This document shows positions 19,508-29,262 of a DNA stretch of 64,000 nucleotides, piece after piece. The DNA comes from Candidatus Kuenenia stuttgartensis. Its GTDB lineage: Bacteria > Planctomycetota > Planctomycetia > Pirellulales > UBA1268. The number at the start of each line of letters is the position of its first letter. Position 1 is the first letter of the stretch. The position numbers were made by a program, and so were the translations under genes. Below the pieces are notes generated by a model. It saw nothing but the letters and a program-made list of their open reading frames with translations. It made no database searches and was not told where the DNA came from. The stretch lies in the NCBI GenBank assembly GCA_945865325.1, contig CAMBFA010000003.1, positions 1 through 64,000 on the forward strand, in the 5' to 3' direction.

Positions 19508-21133
19508 TCACCGCCCCCCGTCGACGGAGCCGATCGGCAGGGGGCTCCCCGCGTGGACCGGACCGGTGAGACGCAGGCGCTCGGGAGGGGGCGGCAACGC
19601 CGGCGCCAGGGGGGAGGCAAAGACCGGCGACAAAGGGGCACCCAACGGACTCCGCCTCGCCAAGCCCACCTGCCGAGCGCGGAGGTGTTTCTTCCAGGCC
19701 CCGCCGGCCGGTTCGGTGGCGGCCCAGGTCACCAAGAGGATGCTCAACAGACCGACTCCTCCGGGCGAGAGGAATGCCGCCTCGGCGATGTTCGTTAGCA
19801 TCACCGCCGCAAACACGGCGATTGGGAGGATGCCACCGCGAGTGGCACAGAGGGCGAGCGTGCCGATCCACAGATAGACGAGAAACCCGAGCGGAATCCC
19901 CAATTCCTCGAGGATCATGATCGGGAGAACGCCCTTCTCGACCGTGGCCATGAGCGGGAGGCCGAGGATCGGGTCGCGCTGGATGTTCGATCGGAGCTTC
20001 GGTGTCGAGCCGATACCGAATCCGATCCCGGTGAGCGGGTAACGATCGATGTTCGATTTCATGATGTCGATCAGCCCCTGCCGCGACGCCAGCCCCTGCT
20101 CGAGAAGCGAGACGTCTTCCTGCTCGTCGTACTTGAGGAGAAACGCCTTGGCGCCTTGCGCCAACTGCTGTCCGGCGACGACGCAGAGCAGGAGGAACAG
20201 CACGGCAGCGGCCCCCAGGCGTGCCACTACGATCCGCGGATTCTCGCCGCGCAGATAGAGCACGCCGCTGACCATCTGCAGGATGAATGCGATAGCCACG
20301 GCGCCGACATACGACAGCAGGGCGATGCGGGCCCCCGACCAATAGAGCTCCAGAAGGCTCACCCCGAGGAGGCCGATCCTCCACCACCGCAGCGGGCGGA
20401 TCGTGAGACAGTGGACGGTGAGGATTGCCGCCACGAGGGCGGCGGTGCCCCCCATGACCTGGGAATGGACGTAGATGCCGGCGAAAAATGCGGTTCCACC
20501 CATCATGCCGCGCCCCGTGAGCTTCATCAGGAAGCTGAAGAGGATTCCGAGCAAGAGACCGCCGAAGATCGTCTGGATCGCGATGTGGCGGTCGGCCGGC
20601 GTCATCCAGGACCATCCGCACACCGCCGTCGCGAAGACGATGGTGAAGGTCAGCGATTTCAGGAGCGAGACGTCGGCGATCAGGCTGAAAATCATCGAGT
20701 GAGCGACGACCAAGAACAGCACCGGAAGCGTCACCTTCAGAAGGCCCGTTGCCTTCGTCGTCGACGATCGGCTCGGTCCGTAGAGCAACACCGAAAACGC
20801 ACACACGAAGAACACGATGAACCGGAACTGCGCACCGAGGAGAGGTGGTCCGCAGAAACTATGGCTGGTCATGTTGATCTGCCAGCAGAGGAAGAGGCTG
20901 ACGATCGCCTGACGGCGGCCAGTCAGGGCCCAAGCGCAAATCAACAGATAGGCCAGAGCCGACGTCGGGGACGACGCCACGCGGAGCAGCATGGCCACCA
21001 ATGGCACGAGCACCAGCCCGATCTGCCGGAAGCGGAAGGCGCCCCCGTCGGCCTGCACGGGGATCCTGGGGAGGAACTCCCCCCAACCACCATCGAGGGC
21101 TGGCGCGGACGCTGCATGGACCTGAGAAGACAT
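19508..21133 (-). CDS. Polytopic O-antigen ligase/polymerase-like (WaaL/Wzy-type) membrane protein
   Basis: ~540 aa, many hydrophobic segments, 'RYPLTGIGFGIGSTPKLRSN' loop typical of Wzy_C/O-antigen ligase-like proteins. Confidence 0.75.
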   Translation of the reverse strand: MSSQVHAASAPALDGGWGEFLPRIPVQADGGAFRFRQIGLVLVPLVAMLLRVASSPTSALAYLLICAWALTGRRQAIVSLFLCWQINMTSHSFCGPPLLGAQFRFIVFFVCAFSVLLYGPSRSSTTKATGLLKVTLPVLFLVVAHSMIFSLIADVSLLKSLTFTIVFATAVCGWSWMTPADRHIAIQTIFGGLLLGILFSFLMKLTGRGMMGGTAFFAGIYVHSQVMGGTAALVAAILTVHCLTIRPLRWWRIGLLGVSLLELYWSGARIALLSYVGAVAIAFILQMVSGVLYLRGENPRIVVARLGAAAVLFLLLCVVAGQQLAQGAKAFLLKYDEQEDVSLLEQGLASRQGLIDIMKSNIDRYPLTGIGFGIGSTPKLRSNIQRDPILGLPLMATVEKGVLPIMILEELGIPLGFLVYLWIGTLALCATRGGILPIAVFAAVMLTNIAEAAFLSPGGVGLLSILLVTWAATEPAGGAWKKHLRARQVGLARRSPLGAPLSPVFASPLAPALPPPPERLRLTGPVHAGSPLPIGSVDGGR

Positions 21134-21167
21134 GGCGGGAATCATGGCGGGAGGGGGGAATCACCTT

Positions 21168-22280
21168 TCAGCGATCGGATGGCCCACGAACCGCGAGCCT
21201 GTCGAGGAACGCGCGGACGCCGGCCGCGGGATCGTGCCTTTTGGCCACCGCATGGACACGGCACCGGCGCTCCCATTCGATCTTACCGGCCGAGAGGCAC
21301 CGTTGCAGCGCCTCGGCGAGCGGTCGAACGCGCCCGGCCGGCACGACCATGCCGGCCACGGGATCATCGATCATATCGGCCGCCCCGCAGCCGTCGCTGC
21401 ACACGACCGGAGTTCCAGCGATCAGGGCCTCATTGACCACCATGCCCCAGCCGTCGTGTCGGCTCGGCACGACGCAGCAGTCGCTGGCCGCGATGGCACG
21501 ACGGACCGCCCCGTTGGCCATGGGGGGATGGAAGCCGACGCGTGCCTGCGGCAACCCCCCTGCCGCCCGCCGCAGTTCGTACTCGAGCGGCCCGCTCCCG
21601 TAAAAATCGCACCGCCATGGCAACCCGTCGAGGTCGGCCAGGGCGGCCATGAGCACCTCGAGCCCCTTGCGCCGGATCATCTGTCCGACGGCAATGAACC
21701 GGAAATCCCCGCCGGCGGTCTCCTCCGCAGGTGGCCACGGGGAATCGGGCACGTCGAGATAATAGCCAAAACGCCCGATCTTCCGCCGCGGGATGCCGAT
21801 CGACTCGAAGAATTGCCGGCCGACCCCCCCCATCGCCAGCACGAAGTCGATCCGTTGCCCCCAACGACCGACGAGCCAGCGGCCGCGGGCCCGCTTCAGC
21901 CCCCCGGTCCACGGCCCCTGCTCCGGGGCCTCCGAGAGGATCGCCAGACGAGCCGCCGACGGAGTCAGTTGGCGGAAGGCCCGCCAGACGATGCGGTGCG
22001 AGAAGAAGCCGGAGAAGACGTGGAGCGAATCGGTCCCGCGATGTGCGACGAGCGTGCCGAAGCCCTCCGCCGACGACACGTCAACCACCCGCACGCGCTT
22101 GTGGGGGGCGTGACGCCACCCCTGATCGACACGGCAGGCCGGAAGCGCGGATTCGACGGCGAGGATCACCTCGCCCGGCACGGCCGCAGCGAGCGCTTCG
22201 AGAAAGTCATGCTGATGCGGACTCTCGATCGGCTGCCAGAACACGATCCGCTGGAGTCCTTCGAGCCCGCCGCGGTTCAC
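21168..22280 (-). CDS. Glycosyltransferase family 4/group 1 (probable GTG start overlapping ABC gene)
   Basis: 'RFIAVGQMIRRKGLEVLMAALADL', 'CCVVPSRHDGWGMVVNEALIAGTPVVCSDGCGAADMI'; GTG at 22280 overlaps the stop of 22277..24016. Confidence 0.87.
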   Translation of the reverse strand: MNRGGLEGLQRIVFWQPIESPHQHDFLEALAAAVPGEVILAVESALPACRVDQGWRHAPHKRVRVVDVSSAEGFGTLVAHRGTDSLHVFSGFFSHRIVWRAFRQLTPSAARLAILSEAPEQGPWTGGLKRARGRWLVGRWGQRIDFVLAMGGVGRQFFESIGIPRRKIGRFGYYLDVPDSPWPPAEETAGGDFRFIAVGQMIRRKGLEVLMAALADLDGLPWRCDFYGSGPLEYELRRAAGGLPQARVGFHPPMANGAVRRAIAASDCCVVPSRHDGWGMVVNEALIAGTPVVCSDGCGAADMIDDPVAGMVVPAGRVRPLAEALQRCLSAGKIEWERRCRVHAVAKRHDPAAGVRAFLDRLAVRGPSDR

Positions 22281-24016
22281 CTCCGCACGACCTCCGCGAG
22301 CGTCCCCGAACCGACGACCCGCCCCCTGTCGAGGCGGTACACGACGTCGCACTGCTCCACCGTCGACAACCGATGGGCAATGATCACCAGGGTCTTGGCG
22401 CCTTGAAGGGCATTGACCGCCGCCATGACCTCGCTCTCGGTGTCGGTGTCGAGCGCGCTGGTCGCCTCGTCGAGGACGAGCACGGCCGGATCGTGGTAGA
22501 GAGCGCGGGCGATCCCGATCCGTTGCCGCTGCCCTCCCGAGAGGCGCACCCCCCGCTCCCCCACGACAGTCGAAAGACCCTCAGACAGCGAAGCGACGAA
22601 ATCATCCAAACGAGCGGCCCGGATGGCCCGTTCAAGCGCCTGCTCGTCGATCTCTTCCGGAGGGACACCGAAGGCGACATTCTCACGCAACGACTCGTCA
22701 CAGAGGTAAATACTCTGCGGGACGTACCCCACCATGTCCTGCCAACCGCGGAGATTGTCGCGGATGTCGACACCGTCGACCGTTATCCTCCCCTCTTTCG
22801 GCTCGAGAAGACCAAGAAGCAGGTCGACGGCGGTGCTCTTGCCGGCACCACTACCACCGATGATTCCGACCGCCGCGCCGTAGGGGATGGACATCGACAC
22901 TCCGTCGAGCGCCGGGGCAGACGCGTTTGCAAACCGGAACGTTACCCCTTCGATGGCGATCGATCGTCGAAACTCCATCTTTCGTGAGGCTTCCGGAGGC
23001 GAAGAGAACAGCATCAGATCGTTCTGCAGGGCTTTCAGCCCAGACGCACCAAAGCGGAAGTTCTGGGCGGCCAGGGCGAGCCGGTTGACCGACGGGAGGA
23101 GTCGGAAGGCAGCCGTCGCGAACAGGCCGAGGCTACCAACCATGTCGCGGCTGTCCCGTCCTTGCCAGAGCATCGTCCCGGCCAGCGCGCAGAGGGTTGA
23201 TACGGCGACGAGCTCGAGCCACATCCGCGGAATCTGCCCCATCACGATCTGGCGGACCGAGATGTTGGCTGCAACACGGGCGTGCCGGTCGTATTGGTTG
23301 ACGAAGTATTCCTCGCGTCCCCGGATTTTCACATCCTTTGCTCCCCCCAGTCCCTGGTTAACATGCCGACCGATGACGGCCGCCAATTTGAACCGCATGT
23401 CACCCCAGCGCTGCATCCGCTTTCCCGTGATCCAAGCGAGCAACTGCATCGCGATCAGCAGGGAGCCGCCAGCAACAAGGGTGCTCAGCGGCTCAATGTA
23501 CGCAAGCATCCCCACCACCCCCACGAGCACGAGGCTGTCGCTCACCGAGGAAAGCATGGTCGAACAAAGCTGGGAGAAATTGTTCACCTCGTTCATCGTT
23601 CGCATCAATTCAACCGAGTTGCGTCCGAGGTGGAACGACCACGGCTGATGAAGGTAGATCGCGAACAGTTTCCTCGCGAGGCTGGTCTGGAGGGTGGTGA
23701 TGAACCTCGATTGAAAATAGATCGAGACAACAAGAAAACCCGTTTTGACCAGATAGATGACAAACAGCGCGAAAAATGCACCGACGATCAACTGCTGTTT
23801 CGTCGGGTTCCCCAGTCGGGCGAGGATCGCGGCGGCCACGGGTGAGGGGGTCGAATCATCGAGCGTCATCGCCGCCAAGGCCGGAATCATCAGACCGACA
23901 CCGAGCATCTCGAGGATCATGCTCACGAACATCAACCCCAGCAGGCCGATCGAGGCGACCTTTTGCCTGGCGCTCAAGATCGACCAGACGGCGGACACCA
24001 TCTTGAGGACGTTCAT
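22277..24016 (-). CDS. ABC transporter, fused TMD-NBD (MsbA/PglK-like lipid-linked glycan flippase candidate)
   Basis: 579 aa; Walker A 'GIIGGSGAGKSTAVDLLLGLL', signature 'VRLSGGQRQRIGIARALYHDPAVLVLDEATSALD'. Confidence 0.93.
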   Translation of the reverse strand: MNVLKMVSAVWSILSARQKVASIGLLGLMFVSMILEMLGVGLMIPALAAMTLDDSTPSPVAAAILARLGNPTKQQLIVGAFFALFVIYLVKTGFLVVSIYFQSRFITTLQTSLARKLFAIYLHQPWSFHLGRNSVELMRTMNEVNNFSQLCSTMLSSVSDSLVLVGVVGMLAYIEPLSTLVAGGSLLIAMQLLAWITGKRMQRWGDMRFKLAAVIGRHVNQGLGGAKDVKIRGREEYFVNQYDRHARVAANISVRQIVMGQIPRMWLELVAVSTLCALAGTMLWQGRDSRDMVGSLGLFATAAFRLLPSVNRLALAAQNFRFGASGLKALQNDLMLFSSPPEASRKMEFRRSIAIEGVTFRFANASAPALDGVSMSIPYGAAVGIIGGSGAGKSTAVDLLLGLLEPKEGRITVDGVDIRDNLRGWQDMVGYVPQSIYLCDESLRENVAFGVPPEEIDEQALERAIRAARLDDFVASLSEGLSTVVGERGVRLSGGQRQRIGIARALYHDPAVLVLDEATSALDTDTESEVMAAVNALQGAKTLVIIAHRLSTVEQCDVVYRLDRGRVVGSGTLAEVVRR

Positions 24017-25179
24017 GGCGACACGATCTCCACGGACGTCCCAGCGGCGGCATCACGACCGAAAGCCCGAGCCAATCTCTCGAGGCAAGCCTCCCAGGTG
24101 AACCCGGCGGCGCGCTGCCGCCCCCGTTGAACCCAGGAACGACGCAGCACCGGATCGGCACGCAGCGTCGCCACCGCCTCCACCACCTCGTCCGGCCGGT
24201 TCTCATCGACATACCATGCCCCGTCACCGGCCGTCTCCGGCACCGCCGTCAGCCGACAGGCCAGCACCGGCAAGGCCGCGGCCATCGCCTCGAGGGCAAC
24301 GATCCCGAATGATTCGACGTTGGGGAGATAGAGGAGCGCCAGATACTGGGGCATCATCGCGGCGAGTTCCGCGGGGGGACGAAAACCGAGATGTCGGATG
24401 GTGGGACGGCGCTGACACGCCGCGAGGCTGCGAGGATCGTCCATTGTACCGACAACGTCGATCTCCAGCCCAGGAATCCGTTCCGCCAGGGCATCGGCAC
24501 TGGCAAGAACGCGATCGGCGCCGTCCCAGCCGTTGAGCCCGCCGACGACGAGCACCCGGTTCGGATCATAACGCACACCGGGCCCCGCTGCGATCGCCGC
24601 GTCACCGGCGCTGAAAAACGCCTTGTCGACGCCATTCCCCACGACCATCGACCGTTCCGGGCGAAGACCGAAGGAGTCGATGAGGAAGCGCTCGAGATAG
24701 TGTGACACGGGGAGCACGAGGTCGGCACAACGGCAGATCCGCCGAAAAAACCAGGCCATTCTCGCCCGCTCGAAGCGGGCCGTGGCGGAGTGATAGCCGG
24801 GGAAGCTCGGCTCGAAGTACGTGCTACCGTGGACCGTGACGGCGGTCCGCGCATGCCGAGCGGGCGCCCACAGCTCCTGCGGCGACCAGACCCAGTCGAC
24901 GCCCGGGCAGAAGCGGTCGATCGGCGGGACGTCGCTGACGGCCCACAGCAGCCTCCCGAACCGGTTTGAGAAGGGGATCGGATCGACCGGAAGCCCATGG
25001 AGGCTGCTCGCCTGCGGTAGATCCCCACCGACGAGTTGGTTCCGTGGCGCTACGACGGAAACATCGAATCTGGGGCACGTTGCCAATCCCCGCACCATCC
25101 GCGCGATGTGCTTGTCGACCCCGGTAGGCAGCCGGGTCGTGTAGCGGACATCGACATGGGCGGCGACGCGGAGTGTCAA
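24013..25179 (-). CDS. Glycosyltransferase family 4/group 1
   Basis: 'VLVVGGLNGWDGADRVLASADALAERIPGLEIDVVG', 'LALLYLPNVESFGIVALEAMAAALPVLACRLTAVPETAGD'; 4-bp overlap with ABC gene. Confidence 0.9.
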   Translation of the reverse strand: MTLRVAAHVDVRYTTRLPTGVDKHIARMVRGLATCPRFDVSVVAPRNQLVGGDLPQASSLHGLPVDPIPFSNRFGRLLWAVSDVPPIDRFCPGVDWVWSPQELWAPARHARTAVTVHGSTYFEPSFPGYHSATARFERARMAWFFRRICRCADLVLPVSHYLERFLIDSFGLRPERSMVVGNGVDKAFFSAGDAAIAAGPGVRYDPNRVLVVGGLNGWDGADRVLASADALAERIPGLEIDVVGTMDDPRSLAACQRRPTIRHLGFRPPAELAAMMPQYLALLYLPNVESFGIVALEAMAAALPVLACRLTAVPETAGDGAWYVDENRPDEVVEAVATLRADPVLRRSWVQRGRQRAAGFTWEACLERLARAFGRDAAAGTSVEIVSP

Positions 25180-25197
25180 CTGGCGACTCCCGGCCTG

Positions 25198-25890
25198 TCA
25201 GGAAAGGAGCGGCCCGTGCCGTCCCGGCACACCGTAGACGAGCGTGTCGGCGGGAACGTCGGCCAACGCGCACGAGTTGGCGCTGACCTTGCTCCGATCG
25301 CCGACCTGCCGCCCGGGGCCGACCGAGGCGTGAAGACCGAGGAACACGTCCGCACCGACCCGGGCGAACCCGGCGAGTGTGGCATACGGGGCGAGCACGC
25401 CGTAATCGCCGACCGCCGCATCATGCGCCACCGAAGCGTGGTAATTGAGGAGCACACACCGACCGAGCACGGCTTCAGCGCTGACGATGCCATGCGGGCA
25501 GACGATCGCCCCCTCCCCGATGACCGCCGAGGGCGCGACGACGGCCGTGGGGTGGACGAGCGTCAGGAACCGGCCCCCGAGCGCGGCGAGCGTCTCGGCC
25601 AATCGCCTCCGAACCCCGGGGATGCCGATCCCCAGCAGGAGGCCGTCGCCGGGCATCGGCTGGTAGGAGGCCGGATCGCCGACGACCGGGCCGTGGGCTC
25701 CACCGCGCGACGCATCCGCATCGAGAAAACCGGTGAACACAGCCCCTTCCCCCGGCCAGGCATCGCGGATCCAGCAGCGGACCTCGCGTCCGAAGCCACC
25801 CGCCCCGACGATCAGGATCCGGTGGCACTCCGGCCAGAGGGGGAAACGTCGATTCGGCACCGGCAGACTCCCGGGAGCGGATCCGGACAA
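25198..25890 (-). CDS. PglD/NeuD-family sugar O/N-acyltransferase (left-handed beta-helix)
   Basis: 'RILIVGAGGFGREVRCWIRDAW', hexapeptide repeats, 'VLLNYHASVAHDAAVGDYGVLAP' with the His of PglD-like enzymes. Confidence 0.88.
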   Translation of the reverse strand: MSGSAPGSLPVPNRRFPLWPECHRILIVGAGGFGREVRCWIRDAWPGEGAVFTGFLDADASRGGAHGPVVGDPASYQPMPGDGLLLGIGIPGVRRRLAETLAALGGRFLTLVHPTAVVAPSAVIGEGAIVCPHGIVSAEAVLGRCVLLNYHASVAHDAAVGDYGVLAPYATLAGFARVGADVFLGLHASVGPGRQVGDRSKVSANSCALADVPADTLVYGVPGRHGPLLS

Positions 25891-25943
25891 ACCGGGAAAG
25901 GGGAGAACTCGACTCTTATCCTACCCCACCGCGGCGCATCGGC

Positions 25944-26768
25944 TCACGCCGCGCCGCCGCCATCGATCGTGAGCGTCTGGCCGGTGACGAACGCCGCACC
26001 AGGACCGGTGAGGAAGTCGATTGCCCCGACGATGTCGGCCGTGTCGCCGAGCCGTCCCAGAGGTGTCCTGCGGACGATGCGCTCCCGGTCGCTGGGCGAG
26101 AGCGTCGCCGACAGGTCGGTGGCGAGGAAGCCGGGAGCAACGGCGTTGACGCGGATGCCCCGCGGCCCCACTTCCCTGGCGAGGCAACGGGCAAACCCCT
26201 CCAAACCGGCCTTCGTCGCGGCATACACGGCCAATCCCGGGCTGCCCCGGGCCGCGACCACGCTCGACACCATGACGACCGATCCCGCCCCGGCATCGGG
26301 AAGGGAACGCGGCTGGGCGAGGAACTGCCTGACACACTCGCGCACCAGAACGATCGCCCCACGGAGATTCACCGTCAGCATGGCGTCGATGTCGGCATCG
26401 GCCATCGTGGCGAGGATTCCTTCCGCCGCCACCGCCGCATTGGCGACACAATGATCGACCCGGCCGAATCGGTCGACGGTGTTCCCCACGAACCGGCGCA
26501 CGGCGTCTGAGTCAGCCGCATCGAGTTGCTCGTGGTGCACCCGGCCGGAATGCTTCGCTGCCAATGCCACCAGGGCCGCCGAACCGGAGCGCGAGAAGGT
26601 CGCCACCCGGTCACCGCGCTGGAGCAGCCGCTGGGCCACGGCCAACCCCAGCCCACGGGATCCTCCCGACACGATCGTCGTGACCTCACCAACCGCAGTG
26701 GAGGGCGTGTCAGATTTGACCGTGGCTTGATCCCGGTTGCTGACCGGCCCCGATCGGGGCCCGTTCAT
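25944..26768 (-). CDS. SDR, 3-oxoacyl-ACP reductase (FabG)-like
   Basis: 'IVSGGSRGLGLAVAQRLLQRGDRV', 'YAATKAGLEGFARCLAREVGPRGIRVNAVAPGFLATDL', 'TGQTLTIDGGGA'; 4-bp overlap with upstream ligase gene. Confidence 0.9.
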   Translation of the reverse strand: MNGPRSGPVSNRDQATVKSDTPSTAVGEVTTIVSGGSRGLGLAVAQRLLQRGDRVATFSRSGSAALVALAAKHSGRVHHEQLDAADSDAVRRFVGNTVDRFGRVDHCVANAAVAAEGILATMADADIDAMLTVNLRGAIVLVRECVRQFLAQPRSLPDAGAGSVVMVSSVVAARGSPGLAVYAATKAGLEGFARCLAREVGPRGIRVNAVAPGFLATDLSATLSPSDRERIVRRTPLGRLGDTADIVGAIDFLTGPGAAFVTGQTLTIDGGGAA

Positions 26769-28165
26769 CGGCCAACCGGCCTTCGCGGCACCTTGCCCGA
26801 TGGGTTCGTGAACAGCTTCCGGGTGAAGTCGAGCACACGAGGCACGCTGTGGGCCTCGAGGGCCGAACGGCACGCCGCCAGCGCCGCGGCCCGGAGATTC
26901 TCCGGCGTGACACCCTCGGGGAGGGGATCGACGGCGACGATCTGCGCGGCGACGATCTCCCCAGTGATCGCACTGGGGAGGCCGTAGGCCCGCGCGTCAG
27001 CGACACCGGGCACGGCGCGGAGAACGTCCTCGACCCTGCGGGGAAAGACCTTGGCCCCGCCGACGAAGATCGTGTCGCTGCGTCGGCCGGAAAATTCGTA
27101 CCGCTCGCCACGGCGCTCGACGAGATCGCCGGTCGCCACCTCGGCCGTGTCGCGCGAGAGCTGGACGAGGAGCTCGCCATCGCGGCGGGTCGACAATTTT
27201 GCCCCGCCCGGCAGGGCCCGGCCGAGCCACTCGGCAGGAAAGCCGGGCAAACCGTCACTCACGCGGAACACCTCGCCCAGCTCGGTGGTGGCGTAGACAT
27301 GCGTCACCCGCGCCGTCGGGAAGAGGGCCCGGGCCTGCTCGAGCAGCTGGCCGTCGGCGGCCTCACCACCGAGGGTGATCCGATCGAGCCTCATCCTGCC
27401 GACGGCATCAGAATCGGCGGAGGCGATCACGCGACGCAGGAGCGTCGGCGTGGCGGGGAGGATCGAGACATCCTCGTCGGCGGCTGCCCGGGCGACGCAG
27501 TCGGGATCGCGTGAGGCCGGCACGATCAGACGTCCACCGGTGAGGATCGCCTGCAGCCAGACCTGGGTCCCGGCCCAGCGGGTGGCGTCGTAGACAAGCA
27601 TCCAGCCGCGCCCATGCCACTGCTCCGCGAGGCGGGCGGCGGCGAGGAGCGAGTCCCACGAGTGCTCGACGAGCTTCGGCGGGCCGCTCGTCCCCGAGGT
27701 CGCCACGACGACCTGTGGCGAGGAGGAGTCGTATTCGCGGCGTGAGCGTCCCTGGGCGGGTGACGAGGGGACGGCCAGATCGTCCCCGCAGACACTCCAA
27801 TCGCGGAGCTCGCCGACGAGATCCCGCGAATCCTCGGCCACCAAGGCAAGCGGGACACGCTGCCTTCCGCAGGCCGCGACGATGGCAACCAGCGCAGCGA
27901 TCTCGCCCGAGCGCGCGATCACGCCGATGGGATGGGCCTCCGCGAGACGGCGTTCTATGGCGGCGACGTCGCTGGCGAGCGTGCCGTACGACACCGCTCG
28001 CCGCCGGTCTGCCCCGAGCCCCGCAGCCGTGACGACGGCCACGCGGTCGGGGTCGGCGGCAGCGACCGACTCGATGGCGGCAGCCAGTCGTGCCGGCGCG
28101 GCAACGTCGGCGACGTCAGGAGCCTGGGCTTGGGCAGAGCGTGGCGGGGAGGCGGAGGATGGCAT
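26765..28165 (-). CDS. AMP-dependent acyl-CoA/acyl-ACP synthetase-like ligase
   Basis: 'VVVATSGTSGPPKLVEHSWDSLL' (AMP-binding signature), 'VYATTELGEVF', 'GDLVERRGERYEFSGRRSDTIFVGGAKVFPRRVEDVL'. Confidence 0.9.
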   Translation of the reverse strand: MPSSASPPRSAQAQAPDVADVAAPARLAAAIESVAAADPDRVAVVTAAGLGADRRRAVSYGTLASDVAAIERRLAEAHPIGVIARSGEIAALVAIVAACGRQRVPLALVAEDSRDLVGELRDWSVCGDDLAVPSSPAQGRSRREYDSSSPQVVVATSGTSGPPKLVEHSWDSLLAAARLAEQWHGRGWMLVYDATRWAGTQVWLQAILTGGRLIVPASRDPDCVARAAADEDVSILPATPTLLRRVIASADSDAVGRMRLDRITLGGEAADGQLLEQARALFPTARVTHVYATTELGEVFRVSDGLPGFPAEWLGRALPGGAKLSTRRDGELLVQLSRDTAEVATGDLVERRGERYEFSGRRSDTIFVGGAKVFPRRVEDVLRAVPGVADARAYGLPSAITGEIVAAQIVAVDPLPEGVTPENLRAAALAACRSALEAHSVPRVLDFTRKLFTNPSGKVPRRPVGR

Positions 28166-28224
28166 GATCGTGGCTGGGGTTCGGGGTGGACGAAGGCACG
28201 ACGGTCGGGACATGGAGATCGAGG

Positions 28225-28515
28225 CTAGGAACGGGCCGCGAGGGTGGCCGCATAGAGCGCGACGAGGTGGTCGAAAGTGCGAATCGGCGGGCGGGGGGCA
28301 GAGCCTCTCGCATCGCGGAAGGGATCGACGCCGAGCGAACGCTCCAGGAGCACGATGATCTGCGCCAGATCGAGCGAATCGAGTCCGAGGTCGCTGCCGA
28401 GGAGGGCTGAGCCGGGCGTCTCGCGCGGCGGGCGGGCGGTATCTCGGTAGACCGCCAGGATCGCCTCGCGCACCTCGGCGGCGATGTCGCGCGTGGCGCC
28501 GTCGATGGACGTCAT
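28225..28515 (-). CDS. Acyl carrier protein
   Basis: 96 aa; 'SALLGSDLGLDSLDLAQIIVLLERSLGVDPF' with DSL phosphopantetheine site. Confidence 0.88.
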   Translation of the reverse strand: MTSIDGATRDIAAEVREAILAVYRDTARPPRETPGSALLGSDLGLDSLDLAQIIVLLERSLGVDPFRDARGSAPRPPIRTFDHLVALYAATLAARS

Positions 28516-29189
28516 GCTTCGAACTCCTTCATGGTCACCGACCCCGCCCCCGAGATCCCCCGTCCGGTCAGCCCCTGCCAGGCCACGACTCCGCCAGTGG
28601 CAACGAAGATGCCGATATCTACCACCGGAGCGTACCAGCGGGAGAGGATCTCGACGTATCGGACGTCCAACTCGAGCCGGGCCGGCCAATCAAGGCCATT
28701 CCGGCCCCGAACCTGGGCCAGCCCCGTCAATCCCGGACGAACCTCGAGACGGCGGCGTTGCCTGGAATTGTACCTGCCGACGTAGCGCAGCGGGAGCGGT
28801 CGCGGGCCGATCAGGCTCATGTCGCCGGTCAGGACACTCACCAACTGGGGCAGCTCATCGAGGCTCGTTCGCCGGAGAAAGCGGCCGAATGCCCCCAACC
28901 TTTCCCCGTCGGCGAGCAGTTGACCGTCCCGGCCGACCGCCTCGGACATCGAACGGAACTTCCCGATCACGATCGGCACTCCACCCCGTCCGGCCCGCCT
29001 GTCAGAGTAGAAAGCCGGGTATCCGAGGACCGCCACGACCGCCGCCCATGTCCCCAACAACACCGGCAACAGCAGCGCCAGGAGCGCGGCGGCGACGACC
29101 GTGTCGATGCCCCGCTTGACGAAGCGCGCATAGAACCCCCTGGGCCCGACAGGCCACTCACCGACGGTCGCCGGCGAAGAGTTGAACAA
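28512..29189 (-). CDS. Initiating sugar transferase (polyprenyl-phosphate phosphoglycosyltransferase, PglC/WcaJ C-terminal type)
   Basis: 'KFRSMSEAVGRDGQLLADGERLGAFGRFLRRTSLDELPQLVSVLTGDMSLIGPRPLPLRYV...VRPGLTGLAQVRGRN'; overlaps ACP gene by 4 bp. Confidence 0.95.
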   Translation of the reverse strand: MFNSSPATVGEWPVGPRGFYARFVKRGIDTVVAAALLALLLPVLLGTWAAVVAVLGYPAFYSDRRAGRGGVPIVIGKFRSMSEAVGRDGQLLADGERLGAFGRFLRRTSLDELPQLVSVLTGDMSLIGPRPLPLRYVGRYNSRQRRRLEVRPGLTGLAQVRGRNGLDWPARLELDVRYVEILSRWYAPVVDIGIFVATGGVVAWQGLTGRGISGAGSVTMKEFEA

Positions 29190-29262
29190 CGCTCCGTTCC
29201 TCCCTGATCCGTTGGTGATGGTCCGATTCTCTGGGGGCCGATGGCCCCGAGACCCCGGGCTG

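Noticed and set aside
19401-20804. 467-aa minus-strand ORF overlapping the Wzy/WaaL-like gene in another frame
   Set aside because: Translation is Arg/Pro/His-rich, whereas the other frame (19508..21133) shows clear transmembrane segments.
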